Assembly (NCBI GenBank): GCA_046597185.1
Contig: JBKJLF010000523.1
Span: forward strand, 1 to 25,624
From: CAMBDR01 sp046597185
GTDB lineage: Bacteria; Pseudomonadota; Gammaproteobacteria; Burkholderiales; Burkholderiaceae_D
DNA length: 25,624 nucleotides
Reading direction: 5' to 3'
Shown here: in pieces, positions 16,601-24,049 of the stretch
Layout: each line of letters starts with the position of its first letter
Numbering within the stretch: the stretch's first letter is position 1
The notes under the pieces: generated by a model
Database searches by the model: none
Told to the model about the DNA's origin: nothing
The model's input: the letters and a program-made list of their open reading frames with translations, nothing else
Translations under genes and position numbers: made by a program

Positions 16601-18198
16601 GCGCGCCTCATCGTGGGCCGGGTAGCCAGAGCCAAAGCGGCTTGTTCAGTATCGGAAAATGGCAATTTTTTACCCTTTATTTCTTGATAGTTTTCATGGC
16701 CCTTACCCGCGATCAGGACCACATCCTGTTTGGCAGCGTGTTTGATGGCAGACAGGATGGCGGCAGCCCGATCATCCATCATTTGCGCCGACTTGCTGAT
16801 GCCCTTTGCGATTTGTTGAATGATTGCGCCCGGTTCTTCGCCGCGCGGGTTATCGCTGGTGACCATGATTTGATCGGCCAATTGCGCCACCGCGCCCATT
16901 TGTGGCCGCTTGCCGGGGTCGCGATCTCCGCCGCAACCAAACACGCACCATAATTGGCCGCCGCGCTCGGTCGTGACCGGGCGCAAGGCCAGCAAGGTTT
17001 TTTCCAGCGCATCCGGGGTGTGGGCATAGTCCACCACCACCAGCGGGGCATCCACGCCGCCCATTTGCTGCATGCGGCCAGGCGCGGCTTCCAGCGCTTC
17101 GACTGCTTTCACTGCGACGTTAAATTCCATGCCAGAAGCCAGCATCACACCCAACACCCCGAGCGCATTGCTGATGTTGAATTGGCCCAGCAGCCGGGTT
17201 TTGACCTGGCATTGGCCTTGCGGCGCGCTCAAATGAAATTCGGTGCCGCCGGTGCCACCAGCACGGCTGCGCAAATGGCTGGCGCGCAACACTTGCATGG
17301 CTGGCGGCCATGCCGCTGCAGCCAGTACTGCCGACTCGTCATCGGCTATGGTATAGCCTATGGTGGCCACAGTGCCAGCCAAGCGATGTGCCAAACGCAG
17401 GCCCATGGCGTCATCCAGATTCACCACCGCATGGCGCAAACCGGGCCAGTCGAACAAGCGGTTTTTTGCCGCTTCATAGGCGGCCATATCACCATGAAAA
17501 TCCAGATGATCCCGCGTCAGATTGGTGAACAAGGCAATATCCAGATGCATACCGCGCATGCGCCCTTGTTCCAGCCCAATGGAGGACGCTTCCATCGCCA
17601 CCGTTTGCACCCCCGCCGCGCGCATCTGTAGCAGGGTATTTTGCAACGTAAGCGCATCGGGCGTGGTGTAGCCATTGGCGACAAATTCGCCATCGCCCTT
17701 ATTCAAAACTGCCACGCCCAGGGTGCCGATGACACACGCGGGGGCATGGCGTGAGAAGGCGCGCCCCAACCACAGCGCGCACGAGGTTTTGCCATTGGTG
17801 CCGGTCACGGCAATGGTGAGCATGGTTTGATCGGGCTGCGCATAAAACGCATTGGCGATTTCACCGGCATGCCAGGCCAAGTTCGGCACGGCCAAATGCC
17901 TGATGTTGGCAAACTCAGTGGCAAATTCGGTGGGCCAGAAAAAATTATCCGGATCATAAATAACCGCGCTGGCACCTTGCCCCAGCGCCGCCAAAATATG
18001 CTGCCGCCCATCCCCGGCAATGCGCCCGTCGCCATTGATGATGGGATAAGCCAAAAACACATCGCCCGCCTGCAGCGTGCGGCTATCTGCGCCAAGCGCA
18101 CGCGCGCCCACGCCTGCCAGGAAAGCCAGTATCGGCGCGAGTTCGATTGCAGTAGCGGTAGCATTGGCATTAGCAGTAGCGGTCATCGTATTCGACAT
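16597..18198 (-). CDS. murE: UDP-MurNAc-L-alanyl-D-glutamate--2,6-diaminopimelate ligase MurE
   Basis: MurE adds the third stem-peptide residue. The DNPR motif at 449-452 marks the meso-diaminopimelate type, consistent with a Gram-negative wall. The product is 533 residues. The ATP loop GTNGKTS is at 133-139, followed by YTTPDALTLQ, MEASSIGLEQGR, NLTRDHLDFHG, the VVDYAHTPDALEKTL segment and GCGGDRDPGKRP. The N-terminus (residues 5-17) is a low-complexity Ala/Thr/Asn run. The start overlaps the ftsI stop as TAATG; a second ATG at codon 5 also exists. Confidence 0.98.
   Translation of the reverse strand: MSNTMTATANANATATAIELAPILAFLAGVGARALGADSRTLQAGDVFLAYPIINGDGRIAGDGRQHILAALGQGASAVIYDPDNFFWPTEFATEFANIRHLAVPNLAWHAGEIANAFYAQPDQTMLTIAVTGTNGKTSCALWLGRAFSRHAPACVIGTLGVAVLNKGDGEFVANGYTTPDALTLQNTLLQMRAAGVQTVAMEASSIGLEQGRMRGMHLDIALFTNLTRDHLDFHGDMAAYEAAKNRLFDWPGLRHAVVNLDDAMGLRLAHRLAGTVATIGYTIADDESAVLAAAAWPPAMQVLRASHLRSRAGGTGGTEFHLSAPQGQCQVKTRLLGQFNISNALGVLGVMLASGMEFNVAVKAVEALEAAPGRMQQMGGVDAPLVVVDYAHTPDALEKTLLALRPVTTERGGQLWCVFGCGGDRDPGKRPQMGAVAQLADQIMVTSDNPRGEEPGAIIQQIAKGISKSAQMMDDRAAAILSAIKHAAKQDVVLIAGKGHENYQEIKGKKLPFSDTEQAALALATRPTMRRA
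18148..18186 (-). repeat. Low-complexity Ala-Thr-Asn repeat at the 5' end of murE
   Basis: Degenerate 6-bp units (GCT-ACT, GCT-AAT and variants) encode alternating Ala with Thr or Asn at residues 5-17. The copies are diverged, unlike the murG repeat, so it looks older or less active. Confidence 0.75.
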
Positions 18199-19970
18199 TA
18201 CAAACTCTCCTGCACGCCATCGGCGGGAATCACAATATTCACGACTGAAGAATCGGGCGTAATATTTAATGCACGCAACGCGTTGGCCGCCACCGCTGAA
18301 AAAGTCGGTGCCGCCACATCGCCACCAAAGTGCACCAGACCACCCGGTTCATCAATCATCACCGCGATAATGATGCGCGGATTTGACATCGGGGCCATCC
18401 CCACAAACGAGCCGACATAGCGCCCTTTATCGTATTGCCGCCCCACCACTTTATAGGCAGTACCGGTCTTGCCGCCAACCCGGTAACTGGCCACTTGCGC
18501 CTTGGGGGCCGTGCCTTCGGGCGTGACCACCGACTCCAACATGGCGCGCATGCTTTTTGCGGTTTGCGCTGAAATGACTTGCTGGCTATTGGGTAGCTCA
18601 GTCACTTTTTGAAACGAGAGCGGGATGATGTCGCCATCGCGCGCAAAAATCATATATGAACGCGCCAATTGCATTAACGATACCGAAATCCCGTGGCCAT
18701 AGCTCATGGTGGCTTGCTCAATCGGCCGCCACGATTTGTACGGCCGTACCCTTCCTGCCACCGCACCGGGAAAGCCAAATTTGGGGGCCTGGCCCAAACC
18801 AATCTTGGTGAACAGTTCCCACATTTCTTGCGGCTGCATGCTCAAGGCCATTTTTGCGGTGCCAATATTGGACGACTTTTGAATGATTTGACTCACCGTC
18901 AACGCGCCATGGGCGTGCGAATCGGTAATCGTGGCCGGGCCTATCGTCATTCTGCCCGGCGACGTTTGAAATACCGTATTCGGGGTAACACGCTTGGTAT
19001 CGAGCGCCAGCGCCACGGTAAATGGTTTCATGGTGGAACCGGGTTCAAAGGTATCGGTCATGACGCGGTTGCGCAATTGCTGGCCGGTGACGGTGCGGCG
19101 GTCATTGGGGTTGTAGCTGGGGTAATTAGCCAGCGCCAACACTTCGCCGGTTTTTACATCCAACACCACCACGCCACCCGCTTTGGCTTTGAATTTGACC
19201 ACCGCTTCTTTGAGTTGGGTATAGGCGATATATTGCAACTTGCTATCGACCGAGAGGGTTAAATCTTTACCGTCACGCGGTTCACGCACGTCGGTAATAT
19301 CTTCCACGATATGGCCGATGCGGTCTTTAATCACATAGCGGCTGCCAGCCGTGCCGACCAGATTTTTTTGCTGCGATAATTCCATACTCTCCTGACCGAC
19401 ATCTTCCACATTGGTAAAACCGACGATATGCGCCATCACATCGGCTTCGGGGTAATGCCGTTTCGATTCTTTGCGGGTTTGCACGCCTTCAATTTTTAGC
19501 TTCATAATCGCTTCAGCGGTTTCTGGCTCCACTTGCCGTTTCAAGTAGACGAAATTGCGGTCAGAATCGAGCTTTTTGAGCAAGTCCAGCGTACCCATGT
19601 CCAACAATTTGGCCAGCGCATTGAGTTGATCCGGCGCTGCCTGCAATGCTTCTTCAGGATTGGCCCAAATCGCCTTAACCGGCACCGAGGTGGCTAATAC
19701 CTGGCCATTGCGATCAAAAATTTTGCCGCGATTGGCTGGGAGCTCGATGGTGCGGGCATAGCGTGATTCACCTTTTTTCTGCAAGAAATGATTCGAAATC
19801 GCTTGCAACCACAAAGCCCGGCCAATTAAGCCCATAAATGCCGCAAACAACACAAACATCACAAAACGCGAGCGCCATGCGGGCAGCGCGGCTGCCAACA
19901 TCGGATTTTTGACAAAGGGCACACCCTTGCCAGCCGCCACTCGCATTATGGCTTGTGTTGCACGTTTCAT
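18198..19970 (-). CDS. ftsI: Septal peptidoglycan transpeptidase FtsI (PBP3)
   Basis: FtsI is the class B penicillin-binding protein that cross-links septal peptidoglycan together with FtsW. The product is 590 residues, with a cytoplasmic N-terminus, one membrane helix at about 35-55, and the RGKIFDRNGQVLATS pedestal-domain motif near 81-95. The transpeptidase domain has catalytic Ser312 in STMK (312-315), SSN at 366-368 and KTGTA at 501-505. GGAGGG lies just upstream of the ATG, and the start overlaps ftsL by four bases. Confidence 0.98.
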   Translation of the reverse strand: MKRATQAIMRVAAGKGVPFVKNPMLAAALPAWRSRFVMFVLFAAFMGLIGRALWLQAISNHFLQKKGESRYARTIELPANRGKIFDRNGQVLATSVPVKAIWANPEEALQAAPDQLNALAKLLDMGTLDLLKKLDSDRNFVYLKRQVEPETAEAIMKLKIEGVQTRKESKRHYPEADVMAHIVGFTNVEDVGQESMELSQQKNLVGTAGSRYVIKDRIGHIVEDITDVREPRDGKDLTLSVDSKLQYIAYTQLKEAVVKFKAKAGGVVVLDVKTGEVLALANYPSYNPNDRRTVTGQQLRNRVMTDTFEPGSTMKPFTVALALDTKRVTPNTVFQTSPGRMTIGPATITDSHAHGALTVSQIIQKSSNIGTAKMALSMQPQEMWELFTKIGLGQAPKFGFPGAVAGRVRPYKSWRPIEQATMSYGHGISVSLMQLARSYMIFARDGDIIPLSFQKVTELPNSQQVISAQTAKSMRAMLESVVTPEGTAPKAQVASYRVGGKTGTAYKVVGRQYDKGRYVGSFVGMAPMSNPRIIIAVMIDEPGGLVHFGGDVAAPTFSAVAANALRALNITPDSSVVNIVIPADGVQESL

Positions 19971-20239
19971 TTTCCCTCCATCTTGATATACTGCACCCGC
20001 TCCGGACTCAGTGCCACCATATCCAACTCTTTGCGCACTTTGGCTTCAATGCGCGAATGCAAACCCAAGGTCGATTGATCCAACTGCAACTGCGACCATT
20101 CCGTATCCAAACGGCGCGCCGTGGTTTGCGCTGCTTCCAATTCCACAAATAAATGCCGTGCCTGATATTGCGCCCGCACCAAAGACAGGCTCGACAACAC
20201 CAACAACAAGGTCAGTAAGGCGCTCAAACGACCACTCAT
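19967..20239 (-). CDS. ftsL: Cell division protein FtsL
   Basis: FtsL is a small bitopic protein that forms the FtsQLB complex and activates FtsWI. The product is 90 residues. One membrane helix is at about 4-22, followed by a heptad-like region (about 28-62, rich in Leu, Gln and Glu) that fits the periplasmic coiled coil. The C-terminal part has the FtsL-like RIEAKVRKELDMVALSPERV pattern. The assignment relies on position between rsmH and ftsI as well as topology. It overlaps both neighbours by four bases as ATGA. Confidence 0.93.
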   Translation of the reverse strand: MSGRLSALLTLLLVLSSLSLVRAQYQARHLFVELEAAQTTARRLDTEWSQLQLDQSTLGLHSRIEAKVRKELDMVALSPERVQYIKMEGK

Positions 20240-21234
20240 GCTGCCTCCTTGACATCATGCGCGACATTCGTGCGCTCAGCCACCCGCATCACCGCCGAAC
20301 GTGCACGCGGGTTTTCGGCAATTTCAGCACTCGATGGCTTTTGTTTGGAAATCAGTTTTAATTGCGGCTGCGGCAAATCGACAGCACGAATCGGCAAACG
20401 GCGGTCTGGCTGTTCCACATGGGCTTTACTGGCCATAAAACGCTTGACCAATCTATCCTCCAGTGAATGAAAGCTGATCACCACCAAGCGTGCGCCCGGT
20501 GCCAGCGCGGCAAACGCTTGTTCTAGCCCGATTTCGAGGTCTTCAAGCTCTTGATTGATGAAAATCCGGATAGCTTGAAAGGTCCGTGTAGCCGGATCCT
20601 TACCCTTCTCGCGGGTCTTGACGGCTTGTGCCACGATCTGGGCAAGCTGTCGTGTGCCTGAAATTGGCTCGATTGCTCGGCGAGCAACAATCGCCTTTGC
20701 AATCTGAAAAGCAAACCGTTCTTCCCCATAATTTCGTATCACCTTTTCTATTTGATCTTCGGCCTCTTGTGCCAACCATTGCGCGGCAGAAATGCCACGC
20801 CGGGTATCCATGCGCATATCCAATGGGCCATCTGCCTTAAAACTGAATCCTCGTGTTGCATCATCGACCTGGGGTGAAGAAATCCCCAAATCCAGCAACA
20901 CCCCCTGTACTTGTCCGGCTTGCCCTGCCGTGGCATCCTTACCCACCCGACCAAGCAGCAGCGCCAAATCTTGCCCCATACCAGCAAAACTGCCATGCAC
21001 AATATGAAACCGACTATCATTAATTTGCGCAGCATTGGCAATCGCGTCCGGGTCTTTATCAAAGGCCAGCAAGCGCGCGTTTGGCCCCAGGCGCGACAGC
21101 AGCAAACGGCTGTGGCCACCGCGCCCAAAGGTGCCGTCCACATACACGCCATTCAAGGGGGCGTTGTCTGGCAGCAAGGCATCGATTGCCTCATCCAATA
21201 GCACCGTGCGGTGCATGAGCGCCGTTGTCATCAT
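20236..21234 (-). CDS. rsmH: 16S rRNA (cytosine1402-N4)-methyltransferase RsmH
   Basis: RsmH (MraW) methylates N4 of C1402 in the 16S rRNA decoding site using S-adenosylmethionine. The product is 332 residues with HRTVLLDEAIDAL at the N-terminus, the SAM-binding DGTFGRGGHSRLLL loop, VLLDLGISSPQVDD, the GPLDMRMD motif and the C-terminal VVISFHSLEDRLVKRFM motif. It starts nine bases after the mraZ stop. Two ATGs in tandem and a third at codon 7 could serve; none has a strong ribosome site, which fits coupling to mraZ translation. Confidence 0.98.
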   Translation of the reverse strand: MMTTALMHRTVLLDEAIDALLPDNAPLNGVYVDGTFGRGGHSRLLLSRLGPNARLLAFDKDPDAIANAAQINDSRFHIVHGSFAGMGQDLALLLGRVGKDATAGQAGQVQGVLLDLGISSPQVDDATRGFSFKADGPLDMRMDTRRGISAAQWLAQEAEDQIEKVIRNYGEERFAFQIAKAIVARRAIEPISGTRQLAQIVAQAVKTREKGKDPATRTFQAIRIFINQELEDLEIGLEQAFAALAPGARLVVISFHSLEDRLVKRFMASKAHVEQPDRRLPIRAVDLPQPQLKLISKQKPSSAEIAENPRARSAVMRVAERTNVAHDVKEAA

Positions 21235-21243
21235 CGCTGCCCG

Positions 21244-21672
21244 TTAAAAGGAAAAGTTAGCTAATACATCAGGCATACCGGTGGCAACGGCCTGTGCTTC
21301 ATCTTGTGCCAATTTGGCGGCATCCCAGATTTCAAAGTGGCTGCCCATGCCCAGCAACATTACATCGCGCTCCATGCCCACCGCACTGCGCAACTCCGGT
21401 GCAATCAAAATCCGGCCTGCCGTATCGAACTCCACATCACAGGCATTACCCAAAAAGATACGCTGCCAGGCGCGTGCCGACATCGGCCAGGCGGCAATTT
21501 GATCGCGATGATTTTCCCAAACCGGGCGTGGAAACAACAGCAGGCAACCGTGCGGGTGGCGGGTTAGTGTCAGGCGTCCTTCGCATTGAATGGTCAGCGC
21601 GTCACGATGCTTGGCAGGGACAGACATCCGGCCTTTGGCATCGAGATTGATCGAAGACGCACCTTGAAACAC
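21244..21672 (-). CDS. mraZ: Transcriptional regulator MraZ
   Basis: MraZ is the DNA-binding regulator at the head of the dcw operon. In other proteobacteria it represses its own promoter. The 142-residue product has two SpoVT/AbrB-like halves, each with the D-x3-[GR]-R signature: LDAKGRMSVP near residue 10 and FDTAGRILIAPELR near residue 82. The frame is open further upstream, but the GTG at 21672 gives the family N-terminus (FQGASSINLDAKGR) and has AAAGGAG six bases upstream. The longer frame would also run through the operator boxes. Confidence 0.97.
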   Translation of the reverse strand: MFQGASSINLDAKGRMSVPAKHRDALTIQCEGRLTLTRHPHGCLLLFPRPVWENHRDQIAAWPMSARAWQRIFLGNACDVEFDTAGRILIAPELRSAVGMERDVMLLGMGSHFEIWDAAKLAQDEAQAVATGMPDVLANFSF

Positions 21673-21678
21673 GAAAAA

Positions 21679-21685
21679 CTCCTTT
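21679..21685 (-). promoter_or_regulatory. Ribosome binding site that fixes the mraZ GTG start
   Basis: AAAGGAG on the minus strand, six bases before the GTG at 21672. It is among the strongest ribosome sites in the window and decides between this start and longer frames. Confidence 0.9.
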
Positions 21686-21709
21686 TTTTGAAAAACCCGA
21701 TTTGGGCCA

Positions 21710-21749
21710 AAAATCCCACAAATCGACACTTTTTGACACTAGCCCCCAC
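21710..21749 (-). promoter_or_regulatory. Probable MraZ operator: four 10-bp GTG-led boxes
   Basis: On the minus strand, four consecutive units begin with GTG at an exact 10-base period: GTGGGGGCTA, GTGTCAAAAA, GTGTCGATTT, GTGGGATTTT. Known MraZ sites in other bacteria are about three direct repeats of a TGGG-type motif at 10-bp spacing between the promoter and mraZ. The outer two boxes match well; the inner two have TC instead of GG. The array starts inside the -10 element and runs over the expected transcription start, suiting repression. Confidence 0.8.
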
Positions 21750-21776
21750 TTTAAAGGATGGTTGACGATGGGTCAA
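21748..21776 (-). promoter_or_regulatory. Putative dcw operon promoter (Pmra)
   Basis: Minus strand: -35 TTGACC (21771-21776), a 17-base spacer, and -10 TAAAGT (21748-21753). It matches sigma70 spacing and abuts the MraZ-type boxes. It would drive mraZ and probably most of the dcw genes. Confidence 0.7.
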
Positions 21777-22157
21777 GCGAATTCGCGCATTGAAATTCGC
21801 GTTTTTACCAATAAAGTCAAGGACTTAGCGCAACTCGCTGAAGTGATGCCTCGAATAAAAATCCCCAATAAATTAAGCACTTAGATGAAGCTTTGAATGT
21901 GACGCATCAGCTATTTACATGTGTATTGGAGGAAATTTTTTATCCCACCCGGAAACAGGCTGTCGTTTTGTCGAAAAAATAATTCCCACAACGTTGTAAG
22001 AATTGTTTGCTGAAGTTGTTGCGTTGCAACACTAGACGAAGATACAACATCTGCCGCACTTTTTATCCGGCAATACCCACTTACAATTTTCCTCACGGAA
22101 ACACAAAACCGCGCCGATAATGGTAGTAAGCGGGTCGAAAAGTCGGACGATGATCAT
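21777..22157. other. Non-coding region between the divergent mraZ and AAA+ operons
   Basis: No credible gene was found here; the small open frames are short and have no matching ribosome site. Visible elements are a perfect 10-bp palindrome ACAACGTTGT (21988-21997) and TGTTGC-GTT-GCAACA (22017-22031), a 6-bp inverted repeat. A GGAGGAAAT site near 21927 is not followed by a usable start codon. The two palindromes could be operators for either divergent operon. Confidence 0.5.
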
Positions 22158-22201
22158 ATCAATTCAACATCAATGCAACATCAATTCAACATCAATGCAA
22201 T
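22158..22201 (+). repeat. Four 11-bp direct repeats upstream of the AAA+ operon
   Basis: Four consecutive 11-base units alternate between ATCAATTCAAC and ATCAATGCAAC, so they can also be read as two 22-bp copies; only the final base differs. They end seven bases before the -35 of the putative operon promoter. One repeat per DNA helical turn is a typical layout for cooperative binding of a regulator. Confidence 0.9.
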
Positions 22202-22208
22202 TTATTGA

Positions 22209-22238
22209 TTGTCATACGCCAGACATTTTTGTTATTCT
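22209..22238 (+). promoter_or_regulatory. Putative promoter of the AAA+/MNIO operon
   Basis: -35 TTGTCA (22209-22214), an 18-base spacer, and -10 TATTCT (22233-22238). The -35 is good and the -10 is four of six. It would give a 5' leader of about 50 bases before the ATG at 22298. Confidence 0.45.
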
Positions 22239-22297
22239 TGACTTGCGAGCTTATTGTTTTACCCGATCACGCTGTACCAGCCTGCGAGGAGTCCATC

Positions 22298-23254
22298 ATG
22301 ATGAACATTGCCATCGCCAACACCCGCCCAGTTTATGATTTGCGCGAGGTGCAAGGTGCCAAAGAACGCAGCCAGGGTCGTTCCCCCGACCTGGAAGCAT
22401 TTTATGAGCGCATGCTAAATAGTGGTGCCGACCGCTTCGTCACCAAACCTTCCTCCCCCACTGCGCTGGATACGCTGTATGACGACTGCCCCAATTTTAC
22501 CGAAGTGCTGGACGATTTAAGCCGTTACCTGGGCTTGGCGCTGGCCGGCAGTGGCGGTATGAATGTGATGCCGATTCTGTTACTGGGCGACCCCGGCGTC
22601 GGCAAAACTCATTTTGGCAAGCGTTTGGCCGATACCGTTGGTACAGAATTTGAATTCATCAGCATGAATGCATTGTCGGCGGGGTTTGTCATTACCGGCA
22701 GTTCAGCCACCTGGAAAGGGGCCAAATGTGGCAAGGTGGCGGAGCGCCTGGTGCGTGGCCGTTTTGCCAACCCGGTGGTGATGCTGGATGAAGTCGAAAA
22801 AGCCAGCGGTTCGACCCAATCCGACCCGATGGCGGCGCTATACCAGTTGCTGGAACCGGAAACCAGCCGCAATTTCCGTGATGAATTTATTGATGTCGAT
22901 ATCGACGCCAGCCAAATCTTTTGGGTCATGACCGCCAACAGCACCGACGGTATTCCTTCGCCCTTGCTTAACCGCATGGCGGTGTATGAAATCCCCGCGC
23001 CTAGCCCAGAGCAGGCGGCGGCGATTGCGCAGCGCATTTACGACGGTTTGCGGCGCGAATTAAAATTACCTCAGTTTGATGCCAGCTTAAGCGAGCCAGT
23101 GTTGGAGCGGCTGGCCAGCATTTCCCCGCGTGACATGCGCAAAACCTTGCTTGATGCGCTGGGTTATGCGGTATCGAATGGGCGCGAATTGGTACAGGTG
23201 GAAGATATTCGTATCAAAACCAGTGTGGGCAAGCATCATAAAATAGGTTTTTAA
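22298..23254 (+). CDS. Lon-like AAA+ ATPase without a protease domain
   Basis: The 318-residue product is a single AAA+ module. Walker A is GDPGVGKT (97-104), Walker B VVMLDEVEK (160-168), sensor 1 Asn214 in TANS, a candidate arginine finger Arg226 in PLLNRM, and a candidate sensor 2 Arg278 in SPRDMRK. The segment LYQLLEPE-x6-F-x-DEFIDVDID closely follows the Lon protease AAA+ pattern. There is no Lon substrate-binding N-domain and no Ser-Lys S16 protease domain, so it may remodel or unfold a partner instead of degrading it. About 85 residues of unknown type precede the AAA+ core. The ATG at 22298 has GAGGAG six bases upstream. The next gene begins four bases after its stop. The substrate is unknown. 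Confidence 0.88.
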   Translation: MMNIAIANTRPVYDLREVQGAKERSQGRSPDLEAFYERMLNSGADRFVTKPSSPTALDTLYDDCPNFTEVLDDLSRYLGLALAGSGGMNVMPILLLGDPGVGKTHFGKRLADTVGTEFEFISMNALSAGFVITGSSATWKGAKCGKVAERLVRGRFANPVVMLDEVEKASGSTQSDPMAALYQLLEPETSRNFRDEFIDVDIDASQIFWVMTANSTDGIPSPLLNRMAVYEIPAPSPEQAAAIAQRIYDGLRRELKLPQFDASLSEPVLERLASISPRDMRKTLLDALGYAVSNGRELVQVEDIRIKTSVGKHHKIGF

Positions 23255-23258
23255 CGCC

Positions 23259-24008
23259 ATGACTTCTTTATCACCTGATGTTGAACAAAATATTGCCAGC
23301 TTTGTCAGCGCCGCGCAAAGCGCCTTCGGGGCCGATTTGGTATCGGCCATTTTATATGGCTCGGCAGCATCGGGCCAAATGCGCGCCACTTCCGATGTCA
23401 ACCTGTTGCTGGTACTCAAACAATTTGCGCCGCAAGCGGCCAATGCCCTGCGTGAGCCGATGCGCATGGCGCACGCCGCGCTGCAAATGAAGGTGATGTT
23501 TTTGCTGGAAACCGAGCTGGACGCTGCCGCCACCGCCTTTGCGGTGAAATTTGCCGATATGGCGGAGCGGCACCGGGTTTTGTTCGGGCCAGACCCGTTT
23601 GCCAGCCTGAGCCCCTCGCGCGCGGCGCTGATTTTTCGCTTAAGACAAATTTTACTCAATTGGCAATTGCATTTGCGTGAGCGTTATGTGTTGGTGAGTT
23701 TGCGCCCGGAAAAACTGGTGCCCATCATTGCCGACAGCGCCTCGCCCTTACGCGCCAGCGCGGCCTCGATTATGCAACTGCGTGGGCAAGCGCCGCTGCC
23801 CGCCAAGCAGGCATTGGAAGTGCTGGTGCAAGAGTTGATACAAGCGTTGCCACCGGCGTCCGGCGAAGCGGGCCTGCAAGCGGCGCTGCAGCACATGTCG
23901 CACGCGCGCGAAACGACCGGTTTGGCCGAAGGGCAAGCGCTGCCGACCTTGTTGGGCTTGATCAAAATCACCGAATATTTGCGCCACTGCGCATTGCAGC
24001 TTGATTAA
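23259..24008 (+). CDS. Nucleotidyltransferase-fold protein with an altered active site
   Basis: The product is 249 residues. Residues 30-52 carry the pol-beta superfamily pattern, a beta strand then LYGS-x-ASG-x4-SDVNLLLVL. In active enzymes the motif is usually SD-x-D, with two metal-binding Asp. Here the first is present (Asp46) but the second is Asn48, so catalysis may be weak or lost, or the protein may bind a nucleotide or partner instead. The rest is mostly helical and Ala/Leu-rich, with no recognised domain. The ATG follows the AAA+ stop by four bases and lacks a good ribosome site, so translation is probably coupled. Its function is unknown. Confidence 0.8.
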   Translation: MTSLSPDVEQNIASFVSAAQSAFGADLVSAILYGSAASGQMRATSDVNLLLVLKQFAPQAANALREPMRMAHAALQMKVMFLLETELDAAATAFAVKFADMAERHRVLFGPDPFASLSPSRAALIFRLRQILLNWQLHLRERYVLVSLRPEKLVPIIADSASPLRASAASIMQLRGQAPLPAKQALEVLVQELIQALPPASGEAGLQAALQHMSHARETTGLAEGQALPTLLGLIKITEYLRHCALQLD

Positions 24009-24025
24009 CCTCAGCTTGATTAACC
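23997..24025 (+). repeat. Two-copy 14-bp repeat over the nucleotidyltransferase stop
   Basis: CAGCTTGATTAACC occurs at 23997-24010 and 24012-24025, one base apart. The first copy holds the last codons and the TAA stop; the second duplicates them in the gap. Confidence 0.9.
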
Positions 24026-24049
24026 CCGGCCACCCAAAGAGCCTGCCCC

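Noticed and set aside
21702..21884. Small plus-strand open frame across the mraZ promoter
   Set aside because: It overlaps the MraZ boxes and -35/-10 elements, has no ribosome site and no recognisable protein.
22158..22201. CRISPR array or replication-origin iterons
   Set aside because: The units are only 11 bp and contiguous, without spacers; no cas, rep or dnaA gene and no DnaA-box cluster is seen.
22205..22297. Longer N-terminus for the AAA+ protein from a TTG at 22205
   Set aside because: The ATG at 22298 has GAGGAG at ideal spacing, while the TTG has no ribosome site and would overlap the putative promoter.
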